A stretch of DNA of 64,000 bases from Methanobacterium sp. (GCF_038562635.1 NZ_JBCFBO010000001.1:124001-188000), one strand, 5' to 3'; shown: positions 24,242 through 33,289, numbered from the stretch's first letter. The notes: generated from the sequence alone by a model not told the origin. A program made the numbers and translations.

Positions 24242-24533
24242 TCAGTTTCCTCCTGTTATTTTTCAGCACAGAATTAACCATTAAATTCTCCAAATCATTT
24301 CATTACCCCTATTAAATTGTTTATTTAGTTAAAATAGGAGTTAAAAATATCTAATTTTTATTATGCACGTAGTGGGACATTTTGTATGATATAAAAGTCC
24401 ATAGAAAATTAGATGTGGTTATGAAAAAAAATCTCAATTTTTGGTGCATAACATATTTCCAAGATTTTCTTTTTGGTAGTGGTATTCATTGTCTCCTTCA
24501 AAGTAATACTTTAATTAATTATTATATTACATA

Positions 24534-24561
24534 TGTAATAAAAAATTTACTATTAGTAATA
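24534..24561 (-). promoter_or_regulatory. surface-gene promoter box 8
   Basis: TGTAATAAAAAATTTACTAT core followed by TAGTAATA, 293 bases before the ATG at 24241. The region between it and the gene holds a weak GAATT/AATTC leader hairpin near 24269. Confidence 0.55.
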
Positions 24562-25117
24562 ATATTTTAAATTATATAGATATACTAAACTAATCATCCA
24601 ACAAAAAATTAGTAATTTGAACATTATTAAACAAAATTACATTAATATTTTCTTTCCAATTAAGTAAATTAAAAAAAACAAAATTATAAAATAAAATTTA
24701 GATAAAAAATATTAAATTAATTTAATTGATTTTTTGTTATTTATAAGAAAATAGGATATATTTAATATAATTAAAAGATTGTCACGTAATTATCAGATAT
24801 TTTTAGAATAAAAACCATTAAAATCTTTAAATATTAGGATAAAAGTATTAAATAGGGCAGTGGGTAAATAAAATAATTAAACGTATTAGAATTTTTAATA
24901 TCGAAAATGTAAAATGGTTATGATAGTTGTTTAAATAGCTAATAAAATTCATTGATGGACACTATCTTCTGTGGGAAAAAGTAAATAAATATGAAAAATC
25001 TACTTCAAATATTGATTTATTATGGTGACTAACCAAATATTTTTGACAAGTATTTATAAGAAATTTGTGGATATGTTAAATTTCAACTCAAAAATAAGCG
25101 TTTAATGAGTTGTGTTT
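24562..25117. other. gene-free AT-rich stretch before asnB
   Basis: No supported gene. Very AT-rich; probably contains the asnB promoter but no box was singled out. Confidence 0.5.
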
Positions 25118-25211
25118 ACGGAACGAAGCTAACAAAAATCTTCGATTTTTGTGCTCCGAAATTCTACGAATTTCGAGAGTTCCGTAACCGTGAAATTCAT
25201 AGAATTTTCAC
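25118..25211 (-). repeat. three-way-junction palindrome element plus one hairpin
   Basis: On the minus strand: closing stem ACGGAAC, linker TCT, hairpin with loop GTA, linker GAGCA, hairpin with loop GAA, linker TTAGCTTC, closing GTTCCGT (25118-25185). A further hairpin with stem GTGAAAATTC lies at 25190-25211. The linkers match three other copies in the window while the stems differ. Confidence 0.8.
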
Positions 25212-25281
25212 ATGTTATTTACTATAAAATAAATGCTAATTTTGAGGAATATTTTTAATTTTTTAAATTGGGAAGTTGAGT

Positions 25282-26760
25282 ATGTGCGGAATAGCAGGAG
25301 TAATGGGAACAGATATATCAAAAAAACTATATGATATGCTTATCTCTTTAAAACACAGAGGTCCTGATGGAACCGGCGTTTTTGTAGATGGTGTTACATC
25401 TTATGGAAATTTGGATAATTTAGAAATTTTTGAAGGATCATTTGGACTTGGACATAATTTACTTTCTATAGTTGGGTGTGAACCTGATTCACAACCCATA
25501 GCCTATGATAATTATGTTTTAGTGTGTAATGGGGAAATATACAATTTTAAAGAACTTAAAAACAAGTTTAATATAGATTTTAAAACAGATTCTGATTGTG
25601 AAATTATTATAAGTCTTATTAAAATGTTTTATGAGGGCTCACTTTATGATGCCGTAATAAAAACCATTGAACAAGTAGATGGAGATTATGCATTTGCGGT
25701 GTATGATGGTAGAAACTTTGCATCAGTGCGAGATCCTGTTGGGGTAAAACCGCTTTATTTTGGAGAAAATGATGAAAAAATTTTTGCATTTGCCTCTGAG
25801 AAGAAAGCACTTTGGAAAATAGGTATAACCAACGTAAAAACACTTCCACCAGATTCAATGTTGTATAATAAAGAACTGGTAAAAATAAACAATAAATTAA
25901 ATGAAAATGTTAATATACAGAATTTAGGAAGTCAATCTAATTTATCTAAAGAGACACTAAGAAAGCAGTTAAAGGAGCTTTTGATAACATCTGTAGAAAA
26001 GAGAGTATCCGGACTTTCTGAAGTGGGTATACTTTTTTCAGGGGGCATAGATAGTACAATAATTGCCAAAATAACAGATGATCTTGGAATTAAAACGCAC
26101 CTTTATAGTGTTGGCCATAAAGATTCTGCTGATCTTAAGTTTGCAAGGAAAACTGCTGAAGAAATGAATTTATCTCTTAAGACTAGTGTAATAGATGTAA
26201 AAGATGTCAGGAAATATGTGATACCTGTATTGGATGCGGTAGAAGAATTCAATATTATGAAAATTGGAGTGGGAATGCCTGCATATATTGCAGCAGAGAT
26301 GGCACATGAAGATAATTTAAAAGTCATGCTTTCAGGACAGGGGGCAGATGAACTTTTTGGAGGATATAATCGTTATTTAAAGTTCTATGAGGAGAAAGGT
26401 GAAAGGGCACAGGAAGACTTGAAGAATGATATTTTAAACCTGTATCATGTAAACTTACAGAGAGATGATGCTGTCACTATGGCAAATTCAATTGAACTTA
26501 GGGTGCCTTATCTTGATCCCGATATTATAAATATTGCTATGAACATACCTATGAAATATAAAATAAACAAAGATGATACCTTGAGAAAATGTATTCTCAG
26601 GGAAGTAGGGGCTGAACTTGGAGTGCCTGAAGAAATTGTAAAGAGGCCCAAAAAAGCAGCTCAATATGGATCAGGTATCCATAAAATGCTCGTTAAGAAA
26701 GTTTTAAAGGAAGAATCCTTTAAAAATATCCAAAATAGATTTGATCAATACAGTAATTAA
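25282..26760 (+). CDS. asnB: asparagine synthetase, glutamine-hydrolysing
   Basis: 492 residues, a little shorter than E. coli AsnB. Makes asparagine from aspartate, ATP and glutamine. The N-terminal glutaminase domain begins MCGIAGVMG, where Cys2 is the nucleophile after Met removal, with RGPDG and NGEIYN following. The synthetase domain has the ATP pyrophosphatase loop LFSGGIDST near residue 252 and GQGADELFGGY downstream. ATG 25282 is required to expose the Cys; an upstream in-frame TTG at 25276 would mask it. Followed 40 bases later by gatC. Confidence 0.93.
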   Translation: MCGIAGVMGTDISKKLYDMLISLKHRGPDGTGVFVDGVTSYGNLDNLEIFEGSFGLGHNLLSIVGCEPDSQPIAYDNYVLVCNGEIYNFKELKNKFNIDFKTDSDCEIIISLIKMFYEGSLYDAVIKTIEQVDGDYAFAVYDGRNFASVRDPVGVKPLYFGENDEKIFAFASEKKALWKIGITNVKTLPPDSMLYNKELVKINNKLNENVNIQNLGSQSNLSKETLRKQLKELLITSVEKRVSGLSEVGILFSGGIDSTIIAKITDDLGIKTHLYSVGHKDSADLKFARKTAEEMNLSLKTSVIDVKDVRKYVIPVLDAVEEFNIMKIGVGMPAYIAAEMAHEDNLKVMLSGQGADELFGGYNRYLKFYEEKGERAQEDLKNDILNLYHVNLQRDDAVTMANSIELRVPYLDPDIINIAMNIPMKYKINKDDTLRKCILREVGAELGVPEEIVKRPKKAAQYGSGIHKMLVKKVLKEESFKNIQNRFDQYSN

Positions 26761-26800
26761 GTTTAATAAATGATTTATATATGATTTAGAGGGGAAAAAC

Positions 26801-27016
26801 ATGAAAATAGAAAAAGAAGCTGAAATAATATTAGAAAAATTTCGGGAAGCCCTTCAAGACATTCCTGAACTTGAAGAAACTCAATATATTGTTGATAATG
26901 TTAATCTAACGCGTCCAGATTGTGGAAAAGATAAAAACCCTGAAAAAATTCTTAGAAATGCAGAACTGGATGAAAATGGAAATATTATTGCAGAAAAAGG
27001 AAAATGGGTAAAATAA
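26801..27016 (+). CDS. gatC: GatC-like amidotransferase subunit
   Basis: 71 residues, shorter than bacterial GatC (about 95). It has the typical N-terminal helix (KEAEIILEKFREALQDIPELEET) and a Pro/Asp-rich middle (LTRPDCGKDKNPEKILRNAEL). GatC stabilises the GatA/GatB complex that amidates Asp-tRNA(Asn). Lying beside asnB, it places two possible asparagine routes together. No gatA or gatB is in the window. Identification rests on pattern and on recalled synteny. Confidence 0.7.
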   Translation: MKIEKEAEIILEKFREALQDIPELEETQYIVDNVNLTRPDCGKDKNPEKILRNAELDENGNIIAEKGKWVK

Positions 27017-27050
27017 ACACCGTTTATCCTTTTTAATGAGGTATGATGGA

Positions 27051-27539
27051 ATGAGATTAAATTTGGTTTTAGAACTTTTAGATATCCCCGGACAACTTAC
27101 TGATGCTTTTAAGCCTATTAGTAGGCTTGGAGCTAATATAGTCACTGTAATTCACCAGAGGGATGTTAAAACTGAAAGGGGTACAATACCTGTCCAAATT
27201 ACAATTGAGGGAGATAAAGATACATTGGACAAGGTTATAGACACTCTTGAAAGTCAGAATATTCAGATAATGGAAATAGATGGTGTTTTAAGGAAAGAAA
27301 AAATAAGAACAATCTTTATTGGAAATATCGTTGAAAAAGATGTTAAGGATGCACTTGGCAGGCTTAATAACATTGAAGGTGTAAGAGTAATTGATTTTAA
27401 TTTAAAAATTGGGGATGATCCAGAAAGATCCGCATCTAAGATCATCCTTGAAGCAGATTCCGGTAAAAGAAAAGAGATACTGGGAAAAATAAAAGGAATT
27501 GGAAAATCTAAAGGATTTTTAGTTATAAATGAAGTTTAG
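27051..27539 (+). CDS. ACT-domain regulatory protein
   Basis: 162 residues. The start RLNLVLELLDIPGQLTDAFKPISRLGANIVTVIHQRD is a clear ACT fold, which binds amino acids. The second half (RTIFIGNIVEKDVKDALGRLNNIEGVRVIDFNLKIG) looks like another ACT-like unit. Directly upstream of homoserine dehydrogenase, it probably regulates or accompanies that enzyme in Thr/Met synthesis. ATG 27051 is preferred to 27036 because GAGGT lies eight bases upstream. Confidence 0.8.
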   Translation: MRLNLVLELLDIPGQLTDAFKPISRLGANIVTVIHQRDVKTERGTIPVQITIEGDKDTLDKVIDTLESQNIQIMEIDGVLRKEKIRTIFIGNIVEKDVKDALGRLNNIEGVRVIDFNLKIGDDPERSASKIILEADSGKRKEILGKIKGIGKSKGFLVINEV

Positions 27540-27572
27540 ACGTTGATTCGCTGCTACTTGGGAGAGTTTGAA

Positions 27573-27830
27573 GGAAATCTCTCGAAAATTAAAAATTTCG
27601 GAGCACGAAAAATTTCATTTTTCGTTAGCTATGATTTCCTGAACATTTGAAAAATCTCTCAAAAATTCTACGAATTTTTGGAGCGCAAAAATCTTCGATT
27701 TTTGCAAGCTACGATTTTTCGAATGCCCAAACACTTGTGTTTGGCAGCCCCAAAAATTGAAATTTTTGGAGGTTGAAGAAAATTCCATGAATTTTCTGAA
27801 CCCCAAAAATATAAAAAATATTTTTGGAGG
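27573..27830 (+). repeat. palindrome array between ACT gene and hom
   Basis: Two three-way-junction elements stand in tandem: 27573-27639 (closing stem GGAAATC/GATTTCC) and 27649-27720 (GAAAAATC/GATTTTTC), each with linkers TCT, GAGC(A/G) and NNAGCTNN. They are followed by CAAACAC/GTGTTTG (27728-27743), CCAAAAATT/AATTTTTGG, a GGTTGA-stem-GAACC hairpin (27771-27802), and a last AAAAATAT/ATATTTTT arm that runs into GGAGG, seven bases before the hom ATG. Confidence 0.85.
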
Positions 27831-27836
27831 AAATAA

Positions 27837-28859
27837 ATGAAAATTTGTATTTTAGGTTTTGGTGCAGTTGGAAAGGGTGTAGTAAAGGCTATTTCCCTGA
27901 AAAATGATAGATTTAAAGAAAAATATGGATTAGATCTTAAGGTGGTAGCAGTTACAGATACTTCGGGAGCTGCAATCTCTAATAATGGGTTAGATCTTGA
28001 TTTACTCCTTGAAACTAAAGAAAAAACTGGAAAGGTTTCTAATTATCCAGGATATGGAGTTTCTGGAATGTCAAATATGCAAGTACTTGATAAGGCTGAA
28101 TATGACTGTCTTGTTGAAGTAACTCCTACTGATATCTGCAACGGTGAACCTGCTAAAACACATATTTTAAATGCATTTGAGGACAAAAGAGATGTAGTTA
28201 CCTCAAATAAGGGACCTTTAGCTTTATACTTTAAAGAACTAAATGGATCTGCAATGAATAATGGAGTTCAGTTTAAATTTGAAGCTTCCGTAGGTGGGGC
28301 AATGCCAATTATAAACTTTGCCCATGAAACTCTGTCCAGCTGCGATATAGATTCTATAGTGGGAATATTAAATGGTACAACCAATTATATACTCTCAAGG
28401 ATGGCTAAGGAAGGTTCATCATATGAACAGATTTTAAAAGAATCTCAAGAGCTGGGAATAGCTGAAACTAATCCTGCACAAGATGTTGAAGGTATAGATG
28501 CCGCATGTAAAACTGTAATTCTTGCAAATTCACTTTTAGGTAGAGATGTAAGTTATAAAGATGTGGAAGTAATTGGAATATCAAAAATTACTCCTGAATC
28601 TATTTCGCTTGCCAAAAATGAAGGTTATCTCATTAAATTAATTGGGGAAGTATCGGGAGATGTTCTTGAAGTTTCACCAAGACTTGTAAGGGAAGGATCT
28701 CCTTTTGCAGTAGATGGTACACTGAATGTGGCGACACTTAAAACAGATCTTGCAGAAGATGTAACTGTTGTTGGAAAAGGTGCAGGGCCCCTTGAAACTG
28801 CTTCTGCTATTTTAAGTGATATAATAAGTATTTACAAGATTAAACAATGCAACGGGTAA
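27837..28859 (+). CDS. hom: homoserine dehydrogenase
   Basis: 340 residues. Reduces aspartate semialdehyde to homoserine with NAD(P)H for threonine and methionine synthesis. The N-terminus ICILGFGAVGKGVVKAI is the Rossmann motif. TSNKGPLA and the GTTNYILSRM segment are family signatures; the catalytic Lys is in the SNKGP loop or the following helix. There is no C-terminal ACT domain, consistent with the separate ACT protein just upstream. GGAGGAAATA from the palindrome array supplies the ribosome binding site. Confidence 0.92.
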   Translation: MKICILGFGAVGKGVVKAISLKNDRFKEKYGLDLKVVAVTDTSGAAISNNGLDLDLLLETKEKTGKVSNYPGYGVSGMSNMQVLDKAEYDCLVEVTPTDICNGEPAKTHILNAFEDKRDVVTSNKGPLALYFKELNGSAMNNGVQFKFEASVGGAMPIINFAHETLSSCDIDSIVGILNGTTNYILSRMAKEGSSYEQILKESQELGIAETNPAQDVEGIDAACKTVILANSLLGRDVSYKDVEVIGISKITPESISLAKNEGYLIKLIGEVSGDVLEVSPRLVREGSPFAVDGTLNVATLKTDLAEDVTVVGKGAGPLETASAILSDIISIYKIKQCNG

Positions 28860-28918
28860 ACCAAATATAATAACACGATATCAGTTTGGATCAATATTAA
28901 CTTGGAGACTTTTTAAAA

Positions 28919-30112
28919 ATGAAATACGTAGTTGTAATAGGAGATGGAATGGCAGATTATCCCCTTGAAGAATTAAATAATAAAACCGTTCTTCAAGCTT
29001 CTGTGATTCCCAATATGGATTTTATAGCATCTAATGGTACAAATGGATTACTTAAAACCGTTCCTGAAGGTATGCTGCCGGGGTCTGATGTTGCAAACCT
29101 TTCGATAATGGGTTATGACCCTAAAAAATATTATACTGGAAGAGGGCCGCTTGAAGCGGCAAGTATAGGTGCTGATCTTCAAAATGGGGAAGTTGCTTTT
29201 AGATGTAATTTTATAACAAGTAAAGATGGAAAATTAGCAGATTTTAATGCAAATCATATTTCTACAGAAGAAGCAAAGGAGCTTATAGGCACTTTAAATC
29301 AGGAATTTGGAGAAGTTGGGAAATTTTACCTTGGTGTAAGTTACAGGCATTTGTTTGTAATGGATAATGCTGAATTTGCTTCGTTAAAATCCACTCCTCC
29401 TCACGATGTAGTTGGAGAAGGCATTGAAGAAAACCTTCTAAAGCCTTATGATGATAAAAATGCTGAATTGTTAAATAAAGTCATGTGTGACTCAGTGAAA
29501 ATACTGGAAGATCATCCTGTTAATAAAAAAAGAACTGCAAATGGTAAGTATCCTGCAAATATGATATGGTTATGGGGACAGGGAACTAAACCTAATATGG
29601 TTCCATTTGCTGACAAATATGGATTAGAAGGTGCCACAATAACTGGTGTGGACCTTATAAAAGGCCTTGGATCTTATCTTGGACTGACTAATGTTGATGT
29701 GCCGGGAGCAACTGGATATTTTGACACTGATTACACTCAAAAGGCAAATTATGCAGTAAATGCATTAAATGACCATGATTTAGTGTTTGTTCATGTTGAA
29801 GCTCCGGATGAAGCAGGCCATGCTGGTGACATCACAGAAAAGATCAAAGCTATAGAAAGTATAGATGAAAAGATCATTGGAAAACTTCTTGATGAGCTTC
29901 CAAAATTTGATAATTATGCTATTTCTATACTGCCTGATCATGCGACCCCTATATCTCTTAAAACACATACAACTGATGCAATTCCATATGCAATGTGCTC
30001 TACAAATGAAGTTAAAGATAATGTCAACCAGTATAATGAATTTTCAGCAAAAATGGGTTCTTTGGGCACCATTGAAGGGCATAAATTTATGAAAAGTTTT
30101 TTGGATATTTAA
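28919..30112 (+). CDS. apgM: archaeal 2,3-bisphosphoglycerate-independent phosphoglycerate mutase
   Basis: 397 residues, the usual length. Interconverts 3- and 2-phosphoglycerate in gluconeogenesis. Alkaline-phosphatase fold: VVVIGDGMAD at the start gives one metal ligand, and PGSDVANLSIMGYDP around residue 60 holds the serine nucleophile. VHVEAPDEAGHAGD and LPDHATP carry the remaining metal ligands. The gap from hom is about 60 bases, so the two are probably co-transcribed. Confidence 0.93.
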   Translation: MKYVVVIGDGMADYPLEELNNKTVLQASVIPNMDFIASNGTNGLLKTVPEGMLPGSDVANLSIMGYDPKKYYTGRGPLEAASIGADLQNGEVAFRCNFITSKDGKLADFNANHISTEEAKELIGTLNQEFGEVGKFYLGVSYRHLFVMDNAEFASLKSTPPHDVVGEGIEENLLKPYDDKNAELLNKVMCDSVKILEDHPVNKKRTANGKYPANMIWLWGQGTKPNMVPFADKYGLEGATITGVDLIKGLGSYLGLTNVDVPGATGYFDTDYTQKANYAVNALNDHDLVFVHVEAPDEAGHAGDITEKIKAIESIDEKIIGKLLDELPKFDNYAISILPDHATPISLKTHTTDAIPYAMCSTNEVKDNVNQYNEFSAKMGSLGTIEGHKFMKSFLDI

Positions 30113-30270
30113 ACTATAATTTTAATATCCATATTATTTGTTAAAATTAATTTTAGAGCATTCCATTAATGTTATAAATAATGCTTTATAAATCCAGATT
30201 GTAGATTATAATTTTAACTCGATATAAGATTTTTAATGATATACATCGATATTATTAGGAGATGGTTTAG

Positions 30271-31869
30271 CTGTCAAAATATATAGTGGTAACTGGTGGA
30301 GTTGTAAGTTCAATCGGAAAAGGAATAACTGCAGCATCAATTGGTAGGATATTAAGGTCATATGGAATTGATGTAACTGCAATAAAAATAGATCCTTATT
30401 TAAACTGGGATTCAGGAACACTTAATCCGTATCAACATGGAGAAGTGTTTGTTACAGAAGACGGTATGGAAACTGATTTAGATTTAGGGCATTATGAAAG
30501 GTTTTTAGACGTAGAACTCTCCGGTGATTCTAATATAACTACAGGTAAAGTTTATTCATCTGTTATTGATAAAGAAAGGAAAGGAGATTATCTTGGATCA
30601 TGCGTACAGATAATTCCACATATAACTGACGAAATTAAGTCAATGATAAGAAAAATTTCAAACAAAAGCGATGCAGATGTAGTTTTAGTGGAAATAGGCG
30701 GAACTGTTGGAGATATAGAAAGTCAGCCGTTTTTAGAAGCTGTGAGACAGCTGCGTAATGAAGAGGGGCATGACAATGTAATGTTTGTCCATGTAACCTA
30801 TGTACCTTACCTGAATGCTGCTGGTGAATTTAAAACTAAACCTACCCAGCACAGTACTAAAGAATTAAGAAGTACTGGTATTATTCCAGATATGATAATT
30901 TGCAGGTCTGAGTTATCTATTGATGCTCCCCTAAAACAAAAAATAGCTCATTTTTGTGACGTTGAAAGAAATGCTGTTATAAATTGTCCTGATGTTAGTT
31001 CAATTTATGAAGTTCCTTTAATTTTAAGTAAAGAAAATGTAGGGGAATATGTACTTAAAAGATTAAAAATGGAAACTCGACAGCCAGACCTTAAAGACTG
31101 GCAAAAAATTGTGAAGTCCTTAAAAAAAGAGGAGCCAGTAGTAAATATAGGAATTATAGGAAAGTATGTGGAGCTTGAAGATGCTTATATAAGTATTAGA
31201 GAGTCTTTAAAACATGCAGCGGCGAGTATTGGTGTTAAAGTTAATATAGACTGGATAAATGCCGGAGATTCATTTGATACCAATAAACTTGGGGGATTGG
31301 ATGGACTACTTATACCTGGAGGTTTTGGTGAAAGAGGTATTTCAGGAAAACTAGAGGCAGTAAAATATTCAATAGAGCAGAAAGTCCCACTATTTGGAAT
31401 TTGCCTTGGAATGCAGTGTATGGTAATTGAATTTGCAAGATTAAATGGTTTTGAAGATGCAAACAGTACTGAATTTGATCCAGAGACTAAAAATCCTGTT
31501 ATTGACATCATGCCTGAACAGATAAAAGTTGAATATATGGGCGGGACAATGAGGCTTGGTTCTTATCCATGTAATGTTAAAACTGGAACACAAGCATATG
31601 AAGCATATCAAAAAAAGTCTGTGGATGAACGGCATAGGCATAGATTTGAATTCAACAATGAATACCGTGAAATATTGCAGGAAAAAGGTTTAATAATTTC
31701 AGGCGTATCTCCTAATGATTTACTTGTTGAAATGATAGAGCTTAAAGATCATCCGTGGTTTTTAGGCTGTCAGTTCCATCCAGAATTTAAATCAAGACCA
31801 AATAATGCTCATCCTATCTTTGTATCATTTATGAATGCCTCATTTGAAAATAAAAAGAATAAATCTTAG
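30271..31869 (+). CDS. pyrG: CTP synthase, probably from a CTG start
   Basis: 532 residues from CTG. Converts UTP to CTP with glutamine. The synthetase domain begins SKYIVVTGGVVSSIGKG; the glutaminase domain has GICLGMQC (Cys near residue 377) and FHPEF near residue 505 for the catalytic triad. No ATG, GTG or TTG lies between the in-frame TAG at 30268 and GTG 30286. CTG 30271 is nine bases after GGAG and restores the SKYI residues normally present in PyrG, while GTG 30286 is too far from the binding site and would cut into the first strand. Confidence 0.9.
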   Translation: MSKYIVVTGGVVSSIGKGITAASIGRILRSYGIDVTAIKIDPYLNWDSGTLNPYQHGEVFVTEDGMETDLDLGHYERFLDVELSGDSNITTGKVYSSVIDKERKGDYLGSCVQIIPHITDEIKSMIRKISNKSDADVVLVEIGGTVGDIESQPFLEAVRQLRNEEGHDNVMFVHVTYVPYLNAAGEFKTKPTQHSTKELRSTGIIPDMIICRSELSIDAPLKQKIAHFCDVERNAVINCPDVSSIYEVPLILSKENVGEYVLKRLKMETRQPDLKDWQKIVKSLKKEEPVVNIGIIGKYVELEDAYISIRESLKHAAASIGVKVNIDWINAGDSFDTNKLGGLDGLLIPGGFGERGISGKLEAVKYSIEQKVPLFGICLGMQCMVIEFARLNGFEDANSTEFDPETKNPVIDIMPEQIKVEYMGGTMRLGSYPCNVKTGTQAYEAYQKKSVDERHRHRFEFNNEYREILQEKGLIISGVSPNDLLVEMIELKDHPWFLGCQFHPEFKSRPNNAHPIFVSFMNASFENKKNKS

Positions 31870-31918
31870 GCTATTTAATTTCAAATATCTAAATATCTCA
31901 ACGGGTCAAGTGATTATC

Positions 31919-33082
31919 ATGGTTTTCGATATACCTTTAGTCTGTACATTCATAGCAATTATAGCATGTTTGTATGCAAGTTATACAGATTTAAAATCTG
32001 GAATTATCCAGAATAAACTTACTTTCTCATTAATTGGATTAGGAATTGCATTAAATGCAGTATATGCATTTATGATTAATGATATCTGGTTTATTGTAAC
32101 TGGTGTAGTATTTACAGCGGTGATCTTTGCTCTGGGCTACATTTTCTGGAAATTAGGGGCATGGGCAGGTGGAGATGTTAAATTATTTACAGCACTGGCA
32201 GCTTTACTCCCTTTTTATCCATTAACGTTAAGTTACAATATATGGGGTGCAGCTTTCCCAATTGTTTCTATCTATGGGTTCCCTATTACTCTTATAATAA
32301 ATAGTTTGCTTTCTATACTTCCTTTTCTCCTAATTTACGTGTTATTTATAGCAATACGGAGGAAACCTTATCTCGTAGACGAATTATTGGCTCCAGTTAA
32401 AGAATATAAAAAGAATATTGTACTGGCGCTGGTTACAACAGCAGCAGTTTCATTGACATACCTCATACTGCCTTATTTACCCTATAAAACAATAATAGTT
32501 TCATTAGTTCTTATATTTGTTTTATCACTCGTCATTTCAAAGCTGCCGAATATAATAAAAGCAGTTATTTTATCTGTTTTTACAGCTTTTGCATTATACA
32601 CAAATATAAAAGTAACTGTAATTGGTATAGTTGCTATATTCTTATCAATAACAGCTATTGGAATTATTAGAAAATTGATTACATCGGTAAATAGAAAAGC
32701 TCTCCAGGACGACTATGAAATTTCTGATTTAAAAGAAGGGATGATACCGGCTTATAATATCTATGAAAGAACAGACGAAGTTTATGTTGATGATAAAGGT
32801 TTTTTTGATAAAATAAAAGAATCTTTAAAAAATGGGGATCCTACTGCTGGAATCACTGCCCATAAAGGTAAACTTTTAATAAGTTCCATGGCAGCAGGTT
32901 TAACTGAAGATGATATAACTCTTCTTAAAAAGTTATTTGAAGAAAATAAAATAGATCCTAAAATTAAAATCAAAAGGGGAGTGCCATTTGCGCCATCAAT
33001 CTTGATAGGCCTTTTAATTTCTCTATTTATTGGAGATTTAGCTGTTATACTTCAGAAAATATTATATGTAATACTATATTGA
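31919..33082 (+). CDS. A24-type prepilin peptidase (preflagellin peptidase-like)
   Basis: 387 residues. Membrane aspartyl peptidase that would cleave type IV pilin-like leader peptides. The first catalytic Asp is in YTDLKSGIIQN (near residue 25) and the GxGD motif is represented by AGGDVKLFTALAAL. Several further helices and a soluble C-terminal region of about 130 residues follow, as in archaeal class III peptidases. ATG 31919 is preceded by AAGTGAT; the frame upstream overlaps pyrG and is unlikely. Five candidate substrates lie downstream. Confidence 0.82.
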   Translation: MVFDIPLVCTFIAIIACLYASYTDLKSGIIQNKLTFSLIGLGIALNAVYAFMINDIWFIVTGVVFTAVIFALGYIFWKLGAWAGGDVKLFTALAALLPFYPLTLSYNIWGAAFPIVSIYGFPITLIINSLLSILPFLLIYVLFIAIRRKPYLVDELLAPVKEYKKNIVLALVTTAAVSLTYLILPYLPYKTIIVSLVLIFVLSLVISKLPNIIKAVILSVFTAFALYTNIKVTVIGIVAIFLSITAIGIIRKLITSVNRKALQDDYEISDLKEGMIPAYNIYERTDEVYVDDKGFFDKIKESLKNGDPTAGITAHKGKLLISSMAAGLTEDDITLLKKLFEENKIDPKIKIKRGVPFAPSILIGLLISLFIGDLAVILQKILYVILY

Positions 33083-33289
33083 TTTATAGTATCATATAAT
33101 AATTAATAGAACTTATCTTAATGTATGTACACTTAATTATTTATATAAGATATAAACAACATTAACCAGAAAGAATTAAAGTAATAAGGCAATTTCTGTT
33201 TAATATTTACTTGTAACAGTAATCTATGAAGTTCATTAATTTATATAATGCATAACGCCTTATTAATAACACAAATTAGAGGAATTTCA

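Noticed and set aside
24382..24570. 62-codon plus-strand ORF.
   Set aside because: AT-rich composition, no binding site, and overlaps the shared promoter box of the minus-strand gene.
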